Assembly (NCBI GenBank): GCA_035079385.1 | Contig: JAVHKY010000001.1 | Coordinates: forward strand, 5,085,501 to 5,149,500 | Origin: Aspidiotus rigidus | Taxonomy: Eukaryota; Arthropoda; Insecta; Hemiptera; Diaspididae | DNA length: 64,000 nucleotides | Direction: 5' to 3' | In this document: positions 1 through 13,504 of the stretch, one piece after another | Position numbering within the stretch: position 1 is the first letter of the stretch | How the letters are laid out: the number at the start of each line of letters is the position of its first letter | Position numbers and translations under genes: made by a program | The notes under the pieces: model-generated | Seen by the model: the letters and a program-made list of their open reading frames with translations, nothing else | What the model was told of the DNA's origin: nothing | Databases searched by the model: none

Positions 1-3000
1 GTTTTCGATTTATTCTCAGAAAACTAATTTTTGTGGTACTTTGACCCCCTTTGGGGGAGGGCCCGCTCTCTGATCGCTGTGGACTTTTAGTATGTTTATC
101 AGGAGACTATTTTAAACATAATCCACGAAAAAATACCTTTGCCGGCATTTATTTCCATTTATTCTTACTTTTGAGCCTAATCTTCCTGGGTTATAACCCC
201 TTACCTTAAGACGTATACACTTTTCAACATGGATAAGTCTTCAGGCTGGAGGTCACCCTGAAGTTTGCGTGACGAAATCGCGTCACGAAAGTGATATCAC
301 GAGCTGATGACGTTATAGGGACCTGGAAAAATTTTGAACTTCGCTAATTCGAGACTTAAACTGAGCCTAATATATAGAGTATACAAGGCTATAATAGGCC
401 TAACAATAGCCTCCATTAAACTATGCTTGATACATGCTTGACACCCCCTACTAGGATAGCTTTCATTATACTAAATTCTTTTTCACAACTAGCTTATAGA
501 CTCAAGGAACGATATACCCACGACTTAATGTTTCTCTTGAGAGGGAGAATCTCCAATTTGTTTGTCTTCTTTTACCACCATGATCTCATAGGAACGACAC
601 TGGAGTTTTCCTTTTCTTTTCATTCCTGAGTCCCTAAAATGAAGGGCTACTTTTGATAGGTTCAATCGAGATGAAACTTACACATAATGTTACTACTAAT
701 CTAGTAGTAGAACTTCGGTCAATGTCAAGTAAATTTGTTGATGAGAAGCGAAGTTCGGTTAGAAATTTGTAATAATTCACAATTTGCCTGATTCTATAAT
801 ACGCCCCTAATATATATGAACTTTCTGATAAGAGTAGAGATAAGAAACACGTAGCTGACTTTATTTGGTAGTCGCGGGATCTCTTTTCATTTGTGATGTT
901 AATTAGGGCGAACAGCTAGGGAATCTGTTTTATTGCATGATTTTTTGGTTCCAATTTCGATAATCGATTAATATAGATTGTGGTCGAAATTTTTGTCAAG
1001 TTATCTTGCTGATACGTATCTGTCATATAGTAATTTTTTCAAGCTCATCGCCACTCATATAATTATAGTTTAAAAGTAGAAATTTCAGTAACTTTATTTT
1101 CCCCATGTATACCTAGTTATGATATAGTCGAAATTTTTCTAAGTCTAACCAGCCTTATATATTTAGCTTGCAGGTTGGAATTTTTTTCATGTTCCCCTTC
1201 TAGCATGTAGGTATAGCTCGAAAATCGAAATCGTTCTAAATCCTCTACCTCATACTATGATATACTTTGTTTGTGTGCATAACTGGAAGATAAACATCTC
1301 TCTTATTGCTCGAAGGTAGAGAATAATTTCTTAAATCCTCCCCCTGGTATATAGACCTCCATATTGGTATTTCGTAAGACCCTAAAGTGGGTAGAAGCCC
1401 CCCCCCTTCCCCAAAATTATATTTTGCTGGAAGGAAGGCGGACTTTTTTTTCAATTCACAATCATTAATGAGCGACTCATGAATATGCAAGCATAAAAAC
1501 CAAATTGCCACCCACTGTGTAGTGGCTAGGCTAAAACTCTTCCAATGGTTTTCTTGTTTAAAATTCACGATATTTATTTGTTTATTTTTCTTATAGGTGT
1601 ATTAAACGTTTTTATGTACTCGCACACAGCCCCTGTTTTGGCCAATCGCGTTATTACTACAATACCTAGGTTTCCTAAACGTGATACAAACCTTAAAATA
1701 ACAATATATGACTTAGCATTTATGGTAAATACATAAATAGCTGGGTAGGTCATTGCGCGTATAAATTTTCTTATTTCTTCCGATTGATGAATTTATGTGG
1801 AAAAATTCAAAACTTTTCACCAACAGTTTTCATTGTTGACATCACAAGTCAATCAGCAGTACGTATATAGGTAGCTTGAAAGGATGATTGAAAATGTCTG
1901 AATTTTTATGACATCACATTTAAAGAATAGCCAGGAATTTGAATTACTGGTATTCGCTTGTTATGGTATATAATAGTCTATGAAAATATCATAGGTATTC
2001 GAAAATTTTGTCAAATTTATCACGATCAATTGCTGTGTTGGTTAATTCACCATTATACCTACTTGTTCTTCAATGGAAGTATAAAGGCCTTCACGAATAT
2101 CGAACGCTGTTCCTTGCGAAAATATAATTACAACTGCTGATAGGTCTACACATAGAAGTAGGTATGTTTATTTTCATTGATTTTTCAATTCCTTTCCAAG
2201 AAGACTGACTTTTATGATAGGTACTGGTATATCGATCTCAAAGTTCAATGTTCAAGCTTTTATTGGTGATGACTTAAAAAAACAGAGACATACGAACTGT
2301 ATGTAAAAATAGATTGTCACAGAAACATGGGAATGATAAAGTGGCACATTGATCGGCCGTAGTTTCCTCCCTCATTCTGTTGTAAATACACGTTCTTGTT
2401 AGCCAGTCATAGACTCATCAAGTATGGCGCCGGCCTTCTTGTCGGACAAGGAGTACGGTTGAAGGGTGCTCATTTCAAAGCGTTGAAATTTGAGATGATA
2501 GTCGTATTTTTTTTTTTCTTTTCTTTCTTTTGTTTCTCTGTTGTCTCACACCCTCGTACAATTTACCTCATTAGTTTATATTGAAATGCTTAAAAACTTA
2601 CGTTCTACTACATCGAATGCTGTTTCCCCATTTCTCGTCGCCCTTTCCTTTATTATTTCTTCGTTTTCCCCTCTCATTCAACAAGTAGTCAGTTTACCGA
2701 CAAACGAAAAATGTAATTTTTCGAAGTTTATGAATGAAAATAATGAGACGGTCGTACTGTTGTTATGTGAAGTCGCACTTTTACGTTTTCCTTCTTCGTG
2801 TGTTTGACGAAAATATAGCAATAATGGCGTCAAATGTTCACTAAAAAATTATTATTGATGATGATCCGTAAAATGACAGTTACTTTTTCAACGATGTTAT
2901 AGGAGACTTTCATCGACTTTTTCGCAAAAGGAGATGATTAACGAATGCCAAAGTTTTCTATCACTTTGTCTCTCTCCATAATTTGTGGTTACGAGAAATG

Positions 3001-5339
3001 AACAATTCACGGTCGAATGAGCGTCGAGATGATTTGACAGAAGGCGCCAATAATATATCGCGGAGAACAGCGGTGATAGTAAAACGTATGTAATGATTTC
3101 GGGCGAAATCTATGAGGCATAATTCTAATAAGAGTTTCAAAATTGGTAAATCATGCCGATATTAATCAAAATTTTGTACCACTAACTACCCTTGACGGTT
3201 TGTAAAGAAGATAGGTACCTAATCCTCGAAATATGTTTCCTCTTCATGAAATTGAATATTTTTGTTTTATTTGAACTTTGAAACTGAAATTTAAAACTGA
3301 AGAATAGGTACCTAGCTATTAAGGTTTTAAATAGCAAAAAGACAATATTATCTGCATTCAAAATAGAACACTGCCCAAAAACGCACGATTACACAAGTAC
3401 GTTTATAGCAAATGAATGTTATGAGAAAATACTCGTTAAAATTAGGCTCAATAGACTTTATAAATAGCAAACCTAAAAAAATCAAAGTTTCTGATTTCAC
3501 GCAAGTCTTCTGACTTTCTATTTTTTTTCGTTCAAATATTTTTATAGCCTCGACGATCTTGTTGCATAATTTTAATCGGTATGTATACATATTTAACTGT
3601 CGGAAAATTCATGAAGCAATGGGACTCGAGTATGTTACATTCGTTGCAGCTGGTCGATCTAGAAAAATATTCCAAAACTTGTAGCGTACTACAAGTCTTC
3701 TGTGTTTTCTTTTATGCTAATTCACAATATAAAATTACTTCTAAAAAACTTACCAATCAGACTCAAATCTAGAAGGTTTGTCGAGGAGATCTAAACTTAT
3801 AAATGGTAGGGGATCCATATTCCTTAAAAAAATAAACAATAGATGTGATGGTGTGGTGGGGGCTTCATTTTTGAAGACCCGCGGGACCATTGCCCCCTAC
3901 CCCCTAGATTTCGCCGTATACTAATGCTCAAAGTAACTGTGCAACATATTTCTCAAGTGCCCTTGTTTACTAATAGGCCTACTTTTTTTTTTGGATAAAG
4001 AATCCCTTGAAACCTTTTGTCCACTACTGCAAAGCAAAATGAATCATATATGTCATTAAACCAAATCCAGTTTACTAAATTCTGAGTTCTACGTGCAGCT
4101 GACGACTTATACTGCACAAGTTCAGAATTCGTTTTAGTATTGTAAGTAGGCCAAAATTAGCAATTCTTTGTCACCGCGTATTCAAACTTGAAGAGTACCC
4201 AAAGGCTGACTTTTGCGTTTGAACAGGTCTTCCCTACACTACCGGACTTTGGTACGCTTGAATTTCTGCAGTCATCCGGGAGTCGTCTCGTTCAACAACC
4301 ACCAGCGAGCACACATGGAGGAGCCCTGATAGACCACCATCATTGAACCAGCACGGGTGGGGGGCGGCAATGTGGATGATCGACGATACGGCTTTGTACG
4401 GAAAATCGGCGTTATTGGCTGCGGGCGGGCAGGGGGTGGTTCGATAGAGGGCAGTAGTATTGCCCGGGCCCCAGGGCGCCTCTTTTACGCGGTACTTTTG
4501 GACGCCAAACGGGTGGTGTTTCTTTTTGCCTCGCTTTTCTATTATGAAGTTCCCTGTCCAGTTGCAGAGAATACGAGTATTGATGATGTGGTGAATAAGA
4601 ACCGCCGACTTGTAAAAGCTTATAATTTTGTGTGAATTGATGAGAAAAAAATACGAGAGCCAAGAATTTACACAATCATAACCATTGTCTCAACAAGGTG
4701 GAAAATTGTCGATAAATTCACCAATCATCTCCCCACGAGTTCACGAAGGAAGAGAAACCCTCGTGAATTGACTTTGGCTCCCCTCGCACAAAGAGAGTTT
4801 CAGCACTTTTGTCCGCTTTGATCGAACACGGGGCTGCAGCCGATCTCCCAACGAGAGCACACAACGGAAAACAAGCCACAGCCTTCAGCTGCCCCGATGT
4901 AATTCTCGCCCTGTACTGCTTCGTCTCAAATTTTTCATGAGCTGCCCCATTTACTACTATTTTTTGATAGACTTCTCTGAGATGTGGACAAGTTTTAGTA
5001 TTGTGTATCGAGTTTTTGTGAAGATCGATGGAGTAATTCTTGGGTTATCCTCAATTTAAGGGGAGATTTGTCATTTGGGTTTCTATGCTTCTCCTCCAAA
5101 ACTACTAGATAGATTTTCTCAAGATATCCGTTTTGCATGTATATTTTTCTTCAAAATCGGTTGAGTAGTTCTTGAGGTATGCTCAATTAAAGAGAAAATT
5201 TTTTGAAATTTCTCACTCGTATTTAAACCACTAGCAGCTGCTTACGTCACGAGACGCGGATTTTCTCATCATTTCTTACTTATTGTGATCGAGAACCGTT
5301 TTTCTTTGGTTAAGCTCCTTCTTTTATTATTTGAATCGT
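1..5339. other. Gene-free repeat-derived stretch
   Basis: No coding region can be supported. Faint 45-bp-unit remnants occur at about 960-1250 (GATATAGTCGAAATTTTTCT, GTATAGCTCGAAAATCG). A GC-rich patch at 4340-4520 (GGGGGGCGGCAATG, GCCCGGGCCCCAGGGCGCC) stands out against AT-rich surroundings and looks like transposon debris. Two related segments at about 5020-5080 and 5150-5210 share a GATCGATGGAGTAATTCTTG-like sequence. Confidence 0.4.
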
Positions 5340-5900
5340 TCATTTTGAAAACCACCAAGTCCATAAAAGTAAATTTTGCAGGTGATGAAAAAAAGGTATT
5401 CTACAACGACTCGAAACAGTGTGATATAAATGTATGGTATTCTAGGACTGAAGACGTGTTGCTGAATTAAACCGTGCTAATTTTGAAACGCACCGTGTTC
5501 ATCACGGTCCCCCTTTCACATAGAAAGTAATTGGACTCGGGTGATTTTCAAAATGACACCATATTTTTGTTGCAAAATGTTGATTCAACCTCGAGTAAAT
5601 TGTCAAAGTGCTGATCAAGCGCAAATCAAAAGAATAAATGTGTTAAAAAGAAAGCTTCTGCTGTTTACCCTAATAAATATGCCCCTATACTCCAAGTGTA
5701 TCGGTATTATGGAAAGTAAATTTTACAGATGAAAAAAACGTATTCTACAGCGACTCAAAACAGTGTCATTGAAATGTATGGTATCCTACCCATTCAAAGC
5801 GTGCCAATATTGAAGCGCAAAGTATTCATCACCGTCCCCTTCCTACATAGAAAGTAATTGGACTTATGAGTGGTTTTCAAAATGACCGATATATTTGAAT
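5340..5900. repeat. Tandem duplication of about 190 bp
   Basis: Copies at about 5369-5567 and 5712-5895 share GTAAATTTT(G/A)CAG.TGAAAAAA, TATTCTACA(A/G)CGACTC, AAACAGTGT, ATGTATGGTAT, ACATAGAAAGTAATTGGACT and TTTTCAAAATGAC. A third, weaker tail (TTGGACTTCGGTGGTTTT, AAAATGACCGATTCATT) follows at 6002-6030. No coding content was recognised. Confidence 0.6.
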
Positions 5901-7129
5901 ACTAATTAAGCTACCTTCGGTATTTGTTTTTGTTTGAAATACGTGAGTGTGAGATTTTGATTTTGAAAACAAATAAAAAGTGTAAGTATTTTGATAAAAT
6001 TTGGACTTCGGTGGTTTTTAAAATGACCGATTCATTCGTCATACTCAAAAGGGAAAACCTCGATTTTGAAAATCCTTACATTTATCAGTCAGTACAGTTT
6101 TAGTCTTTGTATTAAGAATTCAAATTCTCATATTAGAGGTTCCAAACTCGAAAATTTTTCAAGTCTCACATCTATAGGGGCTTCAGAGCTCAAAATATTT
6201 TTAAGTCTATAGGTTAAGGTGAGGTTAGGTTTGCGTACAGCGAGACGGCGGAACTACTTCAACTCAGTTTGCCAAGTGGTCGTCGGGCCTTCATTTTTAA
6301 ATTTGTAGGTATATTATGTATGATGATATGTGTTGATAAATTGGGTCACATTTGAGAGTTCCCTCATGAGACTACTTTCGAACTTCCGTCCCTTGTCTTT
6401 GTCATCAATTTAATTCGAAGTATTGATATATGTGTCTTGTAATGAGTATGGCCACATTTATTTGTATTTGGTGTGTACTCAGAATGAGATACAAGTATTA
6501 AAGATATATATGTATTTTTTTTTTGTGTGTGATCCTCGATGCGTAGGAAAAATTGTTTTACGATTTATTCTTGATTTCTGTGGTGATCGACTGTATTCTA
6601 TTCCTGAGAAGTCCATCACTATAATCTAGAAGAATTTTTTATTGATTGAAGAGAAGTAATCAGTTTTTCAAATCAGTTGTCGAATAATAAGAAAAATAAA
6701 TGTGGACAATCTGAATAGGTTCCTTGTATCACTGAATTTATTATATCAAGAAGTACCACTGAAAATCACCCTGGATACGAGCGCCGTGGGTGAGGAAGTT
6801 GCAGCTATCTTTAGTGACAATCCTCTTCGTTCACGCCTACGTCACAGCATCGTTGTATTCAAAATAATTTCGAGATTTGTGATCGCTGGTGCTTAGGGAA
6901 AGTAAACAAACTTTTTTTACACGGACTTTTCCATAAGAAGAAAAATTGAATTCGATCATTTGCTCATATTTGAATAGAAGAATAAAGTGAGAAACGAAAA
7001 ATACATTCTCAAATAGTTGAGATCTTCCAGATCTTGGTTATCAACGTTGAATTCCTTATTTATTTCTCATTTTGAAATACTAACACATGATCGAAATGTT
7101 CCCTGTGTATTCTTATGGGAGTCGATAAT

Positions 7130-7800
7130 GTTATAAGCACCATCGCATGATACTATCGCAAAATTCTGCGATACTATCGCAGAATATCGCGCACTATCGA
7201 TCAAAATTGCTCGATGTTAGCAGTTGGTGACGTCACGTGAACGAAGAGGATATGAAATAGTGTTGGGAACTATCGATAGACTATCGATAGTTTTGAAGAA
7301 AAATTATCGGGACTATAACAATAGTTTTGTAAAAAAAACAACACGGCGATAGTATCGTCGATAGTTTCTAATTTTTTCCTTTTCTTATCAAAACCACGAT
7401 TACCACGAAATTGATAAAAACTTGGAGAATTACAACCGGCGTGCCACGAGCAGTTGACTAACAATCGACCAGTAATTAACTACCTATAAGCATTCCCTCG
7501 TATTGAGAAAATTGAATAGAGGATATCTGAATATCTGATATAATTTCATTATTTCCCGTCATAAGAAATAGTGCTATGTACATCTTCTCATTCTGAAATG
7601 AGGGCCACGATTATAGTAGCGTCTGTCATCTAGGGATACTAATAAAATAGAATGCATCCCTTGACATGGTTCGATAGAAAAAATTACGATCAGGAGAAGA
7701 GTATTTATCCTACATTTGTCATAGGTGCTTTTCTCTTGATCGGTATTTTTCACCCAAACCATTGGGCCTATCGATAGTATGAAACTATCGACTATCGCCT
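7130..7800. repeat. Cluster of CTATCGATAG and related palindromes
   Basis: ACTATCGATAG, CTATCGCA and ATCGATAGT words cluster at 7140-7360 and again at 7768-7800, on either side of ordinary sequence. Both the left cluster (TAGTGTTGGGAACTATCGAT at 7258) and the 57.16-57.27 kb region (CCGATAATGCCCAACACTAG) combine the same palindrome with a TAGTGTTGGG end. This suggests ends of one DNA-transposon family. I could not define a target duplication. Confidence 0.4.
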
Positions 7801-7999
7801 ATCATGAAAGATCAAAAGAAAACCTATATTTTTTTGTCCCACTTGCTTCTCGGGCGAGAAATGTAGCGTCAAATCAGCTAAGACCGTTCTTATATTTTGG
7901 TTGAATTACTGTATAATCATCTGTCACGTATGACATTGGTTCACTCGAGAAATATTTAGCAGCTCTCCGGGAAAATTAGCTTCGAAAATCCCGTCAGTG

Positions 8000-10427
8000 T
8001 GATGTCTTCAACACGATTTCATGGGATACAAATGTAGGATACTTCAAATTTCTTTTAGCATGTAATATTTTTGATGAAGAATATCTTTCTTTAACTCCTT
8101 TTGTTTCATCAGATATTTTTTTTTCAAATACTTTGTAATGAGTGACCCAATAATAATGTGCTTAATTCTTATTCGAATGCGCTACAAACTGTCAATATCG
8201 GAAATAATTTCAAACACTTTGCTATGGTATATGTGATAAAATTAATTCTGATTGAGTATTTTTTCCCCTCAAATAGGCCACTTACTGTTCGGTACAATAT
8301 CTCTCTAATAAGAAATAACGCCATTGACGCTCCAAAATATCTTTCAAACATCATTTAATAAATATTGAATGTTTCATCTTGAAAAAACTTCACCTATTAG
8401 GCCTATAGATGATGTTGGAAACAAATAGAAAGAAGCTGATAAATCCAATCGAGTGTACGTCAGAGCATAGATATAATGACTTGGCAGAAATTTTCGGACG
8501 AATTCCATTTTAGAATAACCTCGCAGGATTCAGCTAGTCTGCCGTACAAAGTTGATAAAAACAACGATCATGGAAAATAAGCATCAAAACGAGTCGAAAA
8601 ATATGTTCGGAAGAAAATCAAATCACTATAGTTGTTTTCCTTTTATCAGTTTTCAATTTAAAATTCAATAACAGTAATAATGTCCTTCAATATTAAGTTC
8701 TCGATTCTCAGATGCGATACATCACGATGCCTTTACCATCAAAGTCAAAAAAAAATTGACGTACATGCATTCGATTGGGATAGTAGTAGTGCGTGATAGC
8801 AAAGCTTTATTACTAACACACTTACAACAAATTGCGCGGAAGACCTCGTCTCGGCGATCGTTGTTTTTGCATAAACGTCAATTTAACTTGGTAGGGCAGT
8901 AGTATTACATGATAGGCATGACTTCCTGACGACTGTTGCCAAAATCCATGAGAAGAAAATGCTTACCACTAATTAAATACATTTATTTATTTATTTTGAC
9001 AAGTATAAAAACAAAATTTAACGAAGTAACTTACTTATTATATTAATAGGAAAATGGAAGAAAATAAAAAACGAGGTTCCGACTAGATTTATTAGATCAA
9101 ACCTTTTTATGTATAAGCACTAGAAAAATAAATTGATGATGTCTTTCCAGATCGTCAGCTACATGTATTCTCAAGCAATAACATTCTAATCATGCGTGCT
9201 ACTGACTCAAGAATACAAGTGGCCAATCGAGTTGCAGAGTTTTTCCTCAACTTTTTTGTGCCACGAGCCACGAACAATATTTGGTGCCTATAACAGATAA
9301 AAAAAAAAAAAAAATTAATTAAATAAAACTTATTTGCGGTCAGTGGTGAAAGTCCTCTTCTCATCATTCTTAAGATGGTTCTTTCAACGGAATATTTCGA
9401 TCATTTTTTCCTCATCACCGTCTTCAATTACTTTGTCTTGGTCTTTCTTCGTTACTTCTATATAGAACCAATATATTCCTTTCTAACATTAATTTATTTG
9501 CGGACAACTCAATTAGTTGACGAACACACACCTTTTTCGCATTCTCGGATACTTTCTGAAATTTCCCATGAGATTGCTCGAACTTACGAATTACCAGTAC
9601 CTATTTCTTTCACACCTGGTAATCTACACTTATGCGCTATACTTCGTAAATAACTAGACATGTTATAAATCGCAATTTAAGTTCATTATTTTTCATCTCC
9701 ATTTGCTACAGGCTCCTTCCCTAGCTCCTTAAAAATTTTTACCGAAGCGTACCCCAATTTTGAGAAATTATTCTTAGAACAGAATAAAACTCGAGAACAT
9801 AAACTCTGACGTAATCAAGCGATGGATTGACTATGGCGCCGATTTCGACGGAGGCGGCGAAAGTATCTCTTCTTACCTTCCTCCTGCGATAAGTTGCTGA
9901 AGGGCATTACCCTTTACAAAGATTCCGCTATTTACTGATATCAAAAAGAAATTGTGGGAGGCATTATCCCAAATGATATTAAAGAAAGAGGAAAATATTG
10001 TTAATAGTCGAGAACAGATGCATAATTCGATCCTCCTTCATGGTAGGGCCGGGGTAAAAAATATAAAGGTGTTTTTCAACTTTCTTATTGTAAAATAATA
10101 AAATAATTCTTATCTAAGTGCTTATGCTCTATAAAATTGATCACATTACTGGTTGTTCATAAATTAGCCTATCCCTAAATCTCTTAAAATATACTCCTAA
10201 TTTCATCGATATATGCTTGTCACAGTTGAGTAGGAAGAGGTGAGGTTTGGACGTTGACCGGCACGACGCCATCCTTCGAACACATCATCCGGATTGGAAA
10301 TTATCGTCTCTTTGCATTATTATGAAATACTTATTTAATTTCTTATTTCATGACATAAACTACCCTCGCTTTCTAAATTGAAACCTTCCTAGGTCAATAA
10401 ATTGATAAAATTGTTTAGCAAGAGGGG
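8000..10427. other. No gene recognised
   Basis: AT-rich sequence with short open frames only. The longest (9375-9653, 92 codons) has a hydrophobic start but no known motif and no supporting splice or promoter context. I see nothing else supportable here. Confidence 0.35.
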
Positions 10428-10610
10428 TAGTCAATCTACGGCCCGCAGGCCAGATTTGCACTAACGAGAAATAAAAATATGGAAATATGTGTATAGCAGA
10501 AAACTCGATGATCATCGAATGAAAGTATTATTATACTTTTTCTCGTGGCCCGCGAGAACTTTCAACTTATGTTATGAGGTATTATGTCCGAAAAGGTTCA
10601 GCGACCCTGA
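10428..10610. mobile_element. Decayed hAT-like MITE
   Basis: Left: AGAGGGGTAGTCAATCTACG, GCCCGCAGGCCAG. Right: GTGGCCCGCGAGAACTTTC and AAGGTTCAGCGACCCTGA. The outer ends are weak inverted repeats of the CAGGGGTCGGCAA...GGCCCGCGGGCC type seen in hAT MITEs. No clean 8-bp duplication was found. Confidence 0.4.
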
Positions 10611-11130
10611 ACCAATAAGATTGCGACAAATTTCTTAATTTTCAAGTCTTTCTTTCTTTTTTTCAACTACTCTCAGGTTTATCAGCTCGGGGTCGGTCAC
10701 TCTCAAGAGTTTGTGAAAATTAAGGTGGAAAATGAGAAAGGATTAAAGATTACAGTAGTCCAGAGAGTTCGTTACCGCACCACAATTGTTACAGAAGACA
10801 GATGGAAGACGTGATGAAATAGAGTGGAAAAAGCGGGTATTGGCAAGAGCGGAAAACGAAAAGATATGAGTTTAACAAATATGTTATCATGTTGACAGTA
10901 TTGGCAAGAGGAAGAGAGACTAGACCTCGGTGAGACGTGACCGATTCTGAGGCAGGTGAGAATGATTTCCTCATGATGGGTAGTTCTTTTGGAGGAAGTC
11001 CATGAGACCGGTTTGTCAACAGGGACTATATTCTATGGGGGGGGGGGGTCAAAAATTTTTCTGTACACCGTGCGCCGTGCGATATCCGGCAAAAACTAAC
11101 CAACCCTAATAGAAGATTTGAACTTAGAAA

Positions 11131-11651
11131 TAAACGAGGAACGCAGGAAACCTGTTTTATGAGGCAAATGGGCTTTGGTGTTGAAAATTCAAGGAAGCCT
11201 AGACCTAGATAAAGCTAGTATGTAAAAAGAAGGCATAGACCTATTATAAGCCTAGTATAATATCGTTCGAGTCTAAATTTTTCCTTGACTCTCGAGCTAT
11301 ATAATATGGGAGGGGGACTTGAAAAAATATGTTTTATGATACGGCGATCTAACCCTGTTTTATGAGTCAAATGGGATTTGGTATTAAAAATTCAAGGAAG
11401 CCTAGACCTAGATAAAGCTAGTATAAAGAAGACCTAGACCTACTATAAGCCTAGTATAATATAGTTTGAGAGTTTAAATTTTTCTCGAATCTCGAGCTAC
11501 ATATGATACCTTGATAGTCGAAATTTTTCCAAGTCCCCCTCCTATCATAATTATACAGCTTGAGAGTCGAAATTTTTCTAAGTTTTTGCTGGACGGCGGA
11601 CGGCGCACGGCAAATTTCTCAAAAAGCCCCCCATAAAACAGGTTCCCTGTT
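11131..11651 (+). mobile_element. Composite repeat family, copy A
   Basis: Left end AACGAGGAACGCAG followed by GAAACCTGTTTTATG; right end CCATAAAACAGGTTCCCTG. The ends are therefore inverted relative to each other over about 15 bp. The left domain (GGAAGCCTAGACCTAGATAA, CCTAGTATAAT) is present twice. Two 45-bp minisatellite units follow, then a GC-rich GGACGGCGGACGGCGCACGG segment and AGCCCCCCATAAAACAGG. There is no coding potential. I cannot assign the superfamily. Confidence 0.65.
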
Positions 11652-12003
11652 GAAATGTCGACTTTCAAGCCACAAAATATGATTAGAGGGGGATTTAGAC
11701 TTTTGAGCCATAAGTATGACAGCACAAAGTTGTTTAGATACTGGGTTTCCTATTAGTTATACCAAGAGTATAGTTTTTGAGGTCATGAGCAAGAGTAAGT
11801 AAAGGGTCAGAATTTTATGAAAAAGAAGGTAACCTTTGGCGGCGAGGTCAACCTCGTAATGATTCAAGAAGTAGATGTGGCCCGGAAACCAGAGGAAGGA
11901 GACTGGTGTTGAGACGGATGATAGTGTTTGAAGAAGTAAATAAATACGTAGAATTCAAGGACAGTTAAGTGAGGGTCCTACATAGCCAGGAGATATGAAA
12001 ATT

Positions 12004-13236
12004 ACGGCTTCCTTAACGAAGTTAAACGAGGAACGCAGGGAACCTGTTTTATGATTCGAATGAGATTTGGTATTGAAAATTCAAGGAAGCCTAGATCATA
12101 TATAGCTCGACAGTCGAAATTTTTCCAAGTCCCCCTTCTATCATATATAGCTCGAGAGTCGAAATTTTTCCAAGTCCCTCTCCTATCATATATGGCTTGA
12201 GCCCCTTCTATCATATATAGCTCGAGAGTCGAAATTTTTCTAAGTTCCCCTCCTATCATCTATAGCTCGAGAGTCGAAATTTTTCTAAGTCCTCCTCCTA
12301 TCATATATAGCTCGAGAGTCGAAATTTTTCCAAGTCCCTCTCCTATCATATATGGCTCGAGAGTCGAAATTTTTCTAAGTTCCCCTCCTATCATCTATAG
12401 CTCGAGAGTCGAAATTTTTTCTAAGTCCCCCTCCTATCATATATAGCTTGAGAGTCGAAATTTTTCTAAGTCCCTCTCCTATCATATATGGCTCGAGCCC
12501 CTTCTATCATATATAGCTCGAGACTCGAAATTTTTCCAAGTCCCCCTCCCATCATATATAGCTCGAGAGTCGAAATTTTTCTAAGTTCCCCTCCTATCAT
12601 CTATAGCTCGAGAGTCGAAATTTTTCCAAGTCCCTCTCCTATCATATATGGCTCGAGAGTCGAAATTTTTCTAAGTTCCCCTCCTATCATCTATAGCTCG
12701 AGAGTCGAAATTTTTTCTAAGTCCCCCTCCTATCATATATAGCTTGAGAGTCGAAATTTTTCTAAGTCCCTCTCCTATCATATATGGCTCGAGCCCCTTC
12801 TATCATATATAGCTCGAGAGTCGAAATTTTTCCATGTCCCCCTCCCATCATATATAGCTCGAGAGTCGCAATTTTTCTAAGTTCCCCTCCTATCATCTAT
12901 AGCTCGAGAGTCGAAATTTTTCCAAGTCCCCCTCCTATCATATATAGCTCGAGAGTCGAAATTTTTCCAAGTCCCTCTCCTATCATATATAGCTCGAGAG
13001 TCGAAATTTTTCTAAGTTCCCCTCCTATCATCTATAGCTCGAGAGTCGAAATTTTTTCTAAGTCCCCCTCCTATCATATATAGCTTGAGAGTCGAAATTT
13101 TTCTAAGTCCCTCTCCTATCATATATGGCTCGAGGGTCGAAATTTTTCCAAGTTTTTCGCTGGACGGCGGACGGCGCACGGCGCACGGCGGACGCCAGAT
13201 TTCTCAAATAGCCCCCCATAAAACAGGTTCCCTGTT
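12004..13236 (+). mobile_element. Composite repeat family, copy B, with expanded 45-bp array
   Basis: Begins ACGGCTTCCTTAACGAAG, then AACGAGGAACGCAGGGAACC and TGTTTTATG. Ends with GGACGGCGGACGGCGCACGG and CCCCATAAAACAGGTTCCCTG. The ends match copy A at the right and the reversed left end of copy C. The internal array of 45-bp units (about 12103-13150) is far longer than in the other copies, so copies differ mainly in array length. There is no transposase. Confidence 0.7.
12103..13152. repeat. 45-bp minisatellite, about two dozen units, with a 296-bp higher-order period
   Basis: The unit is TATCATATATAGCTCGAGAG followed by TCGAAATTTTTC(T/C)AAGT and CCCCTCC. Units with a truncated core (ATGGCTCGAGCCCCTTC) recur at about 12195, 12491 and 12787, exactly 296 bp apart, so blocks of units have been duplicated together. 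Since 45 is 15 codons, several frames stay open on both strands (IIYSSRVEIFPSPPP-like on +, MIGGGLGKISTLELY-like on -). These reading frames are by-products of the period, not genes. Confidence 0.85.
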
Positions 13237-13504
13237 AAAATGATTTAGTGAACAGTATATAGGAATTTGTGCTAAAGGGCGAGGAGAGTGAGATGATATG
13301 GCGTATAGTGAGGCGGTGAAAGTGGAGACAACATTTCTCAATCAGTGACTGGTTATGACGCCTTACATTGAGTATGCGTATCCAGTTTTAGGTCCAGGGT
13401 TAGACCTGTCAGTAAGACAGAGTTGGGGGTAGGAAATATAGAAAAGCCAATAATATTTTCAATGAGTTATCGGTATATACGATAGTGTTGTGAGTTTTAG
13501 TAGG

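Noticed and set aside
9375..9653. 92-codon hydrophobic open frame
   Set aside because: No family motif, no splice or promoter context, composition like the surrounding AT-rich DNA.
12103..13152. CRISPR-like regular array
   Set aside because: Units are contiguous without unique spacers, and the genome is eukaryotic.
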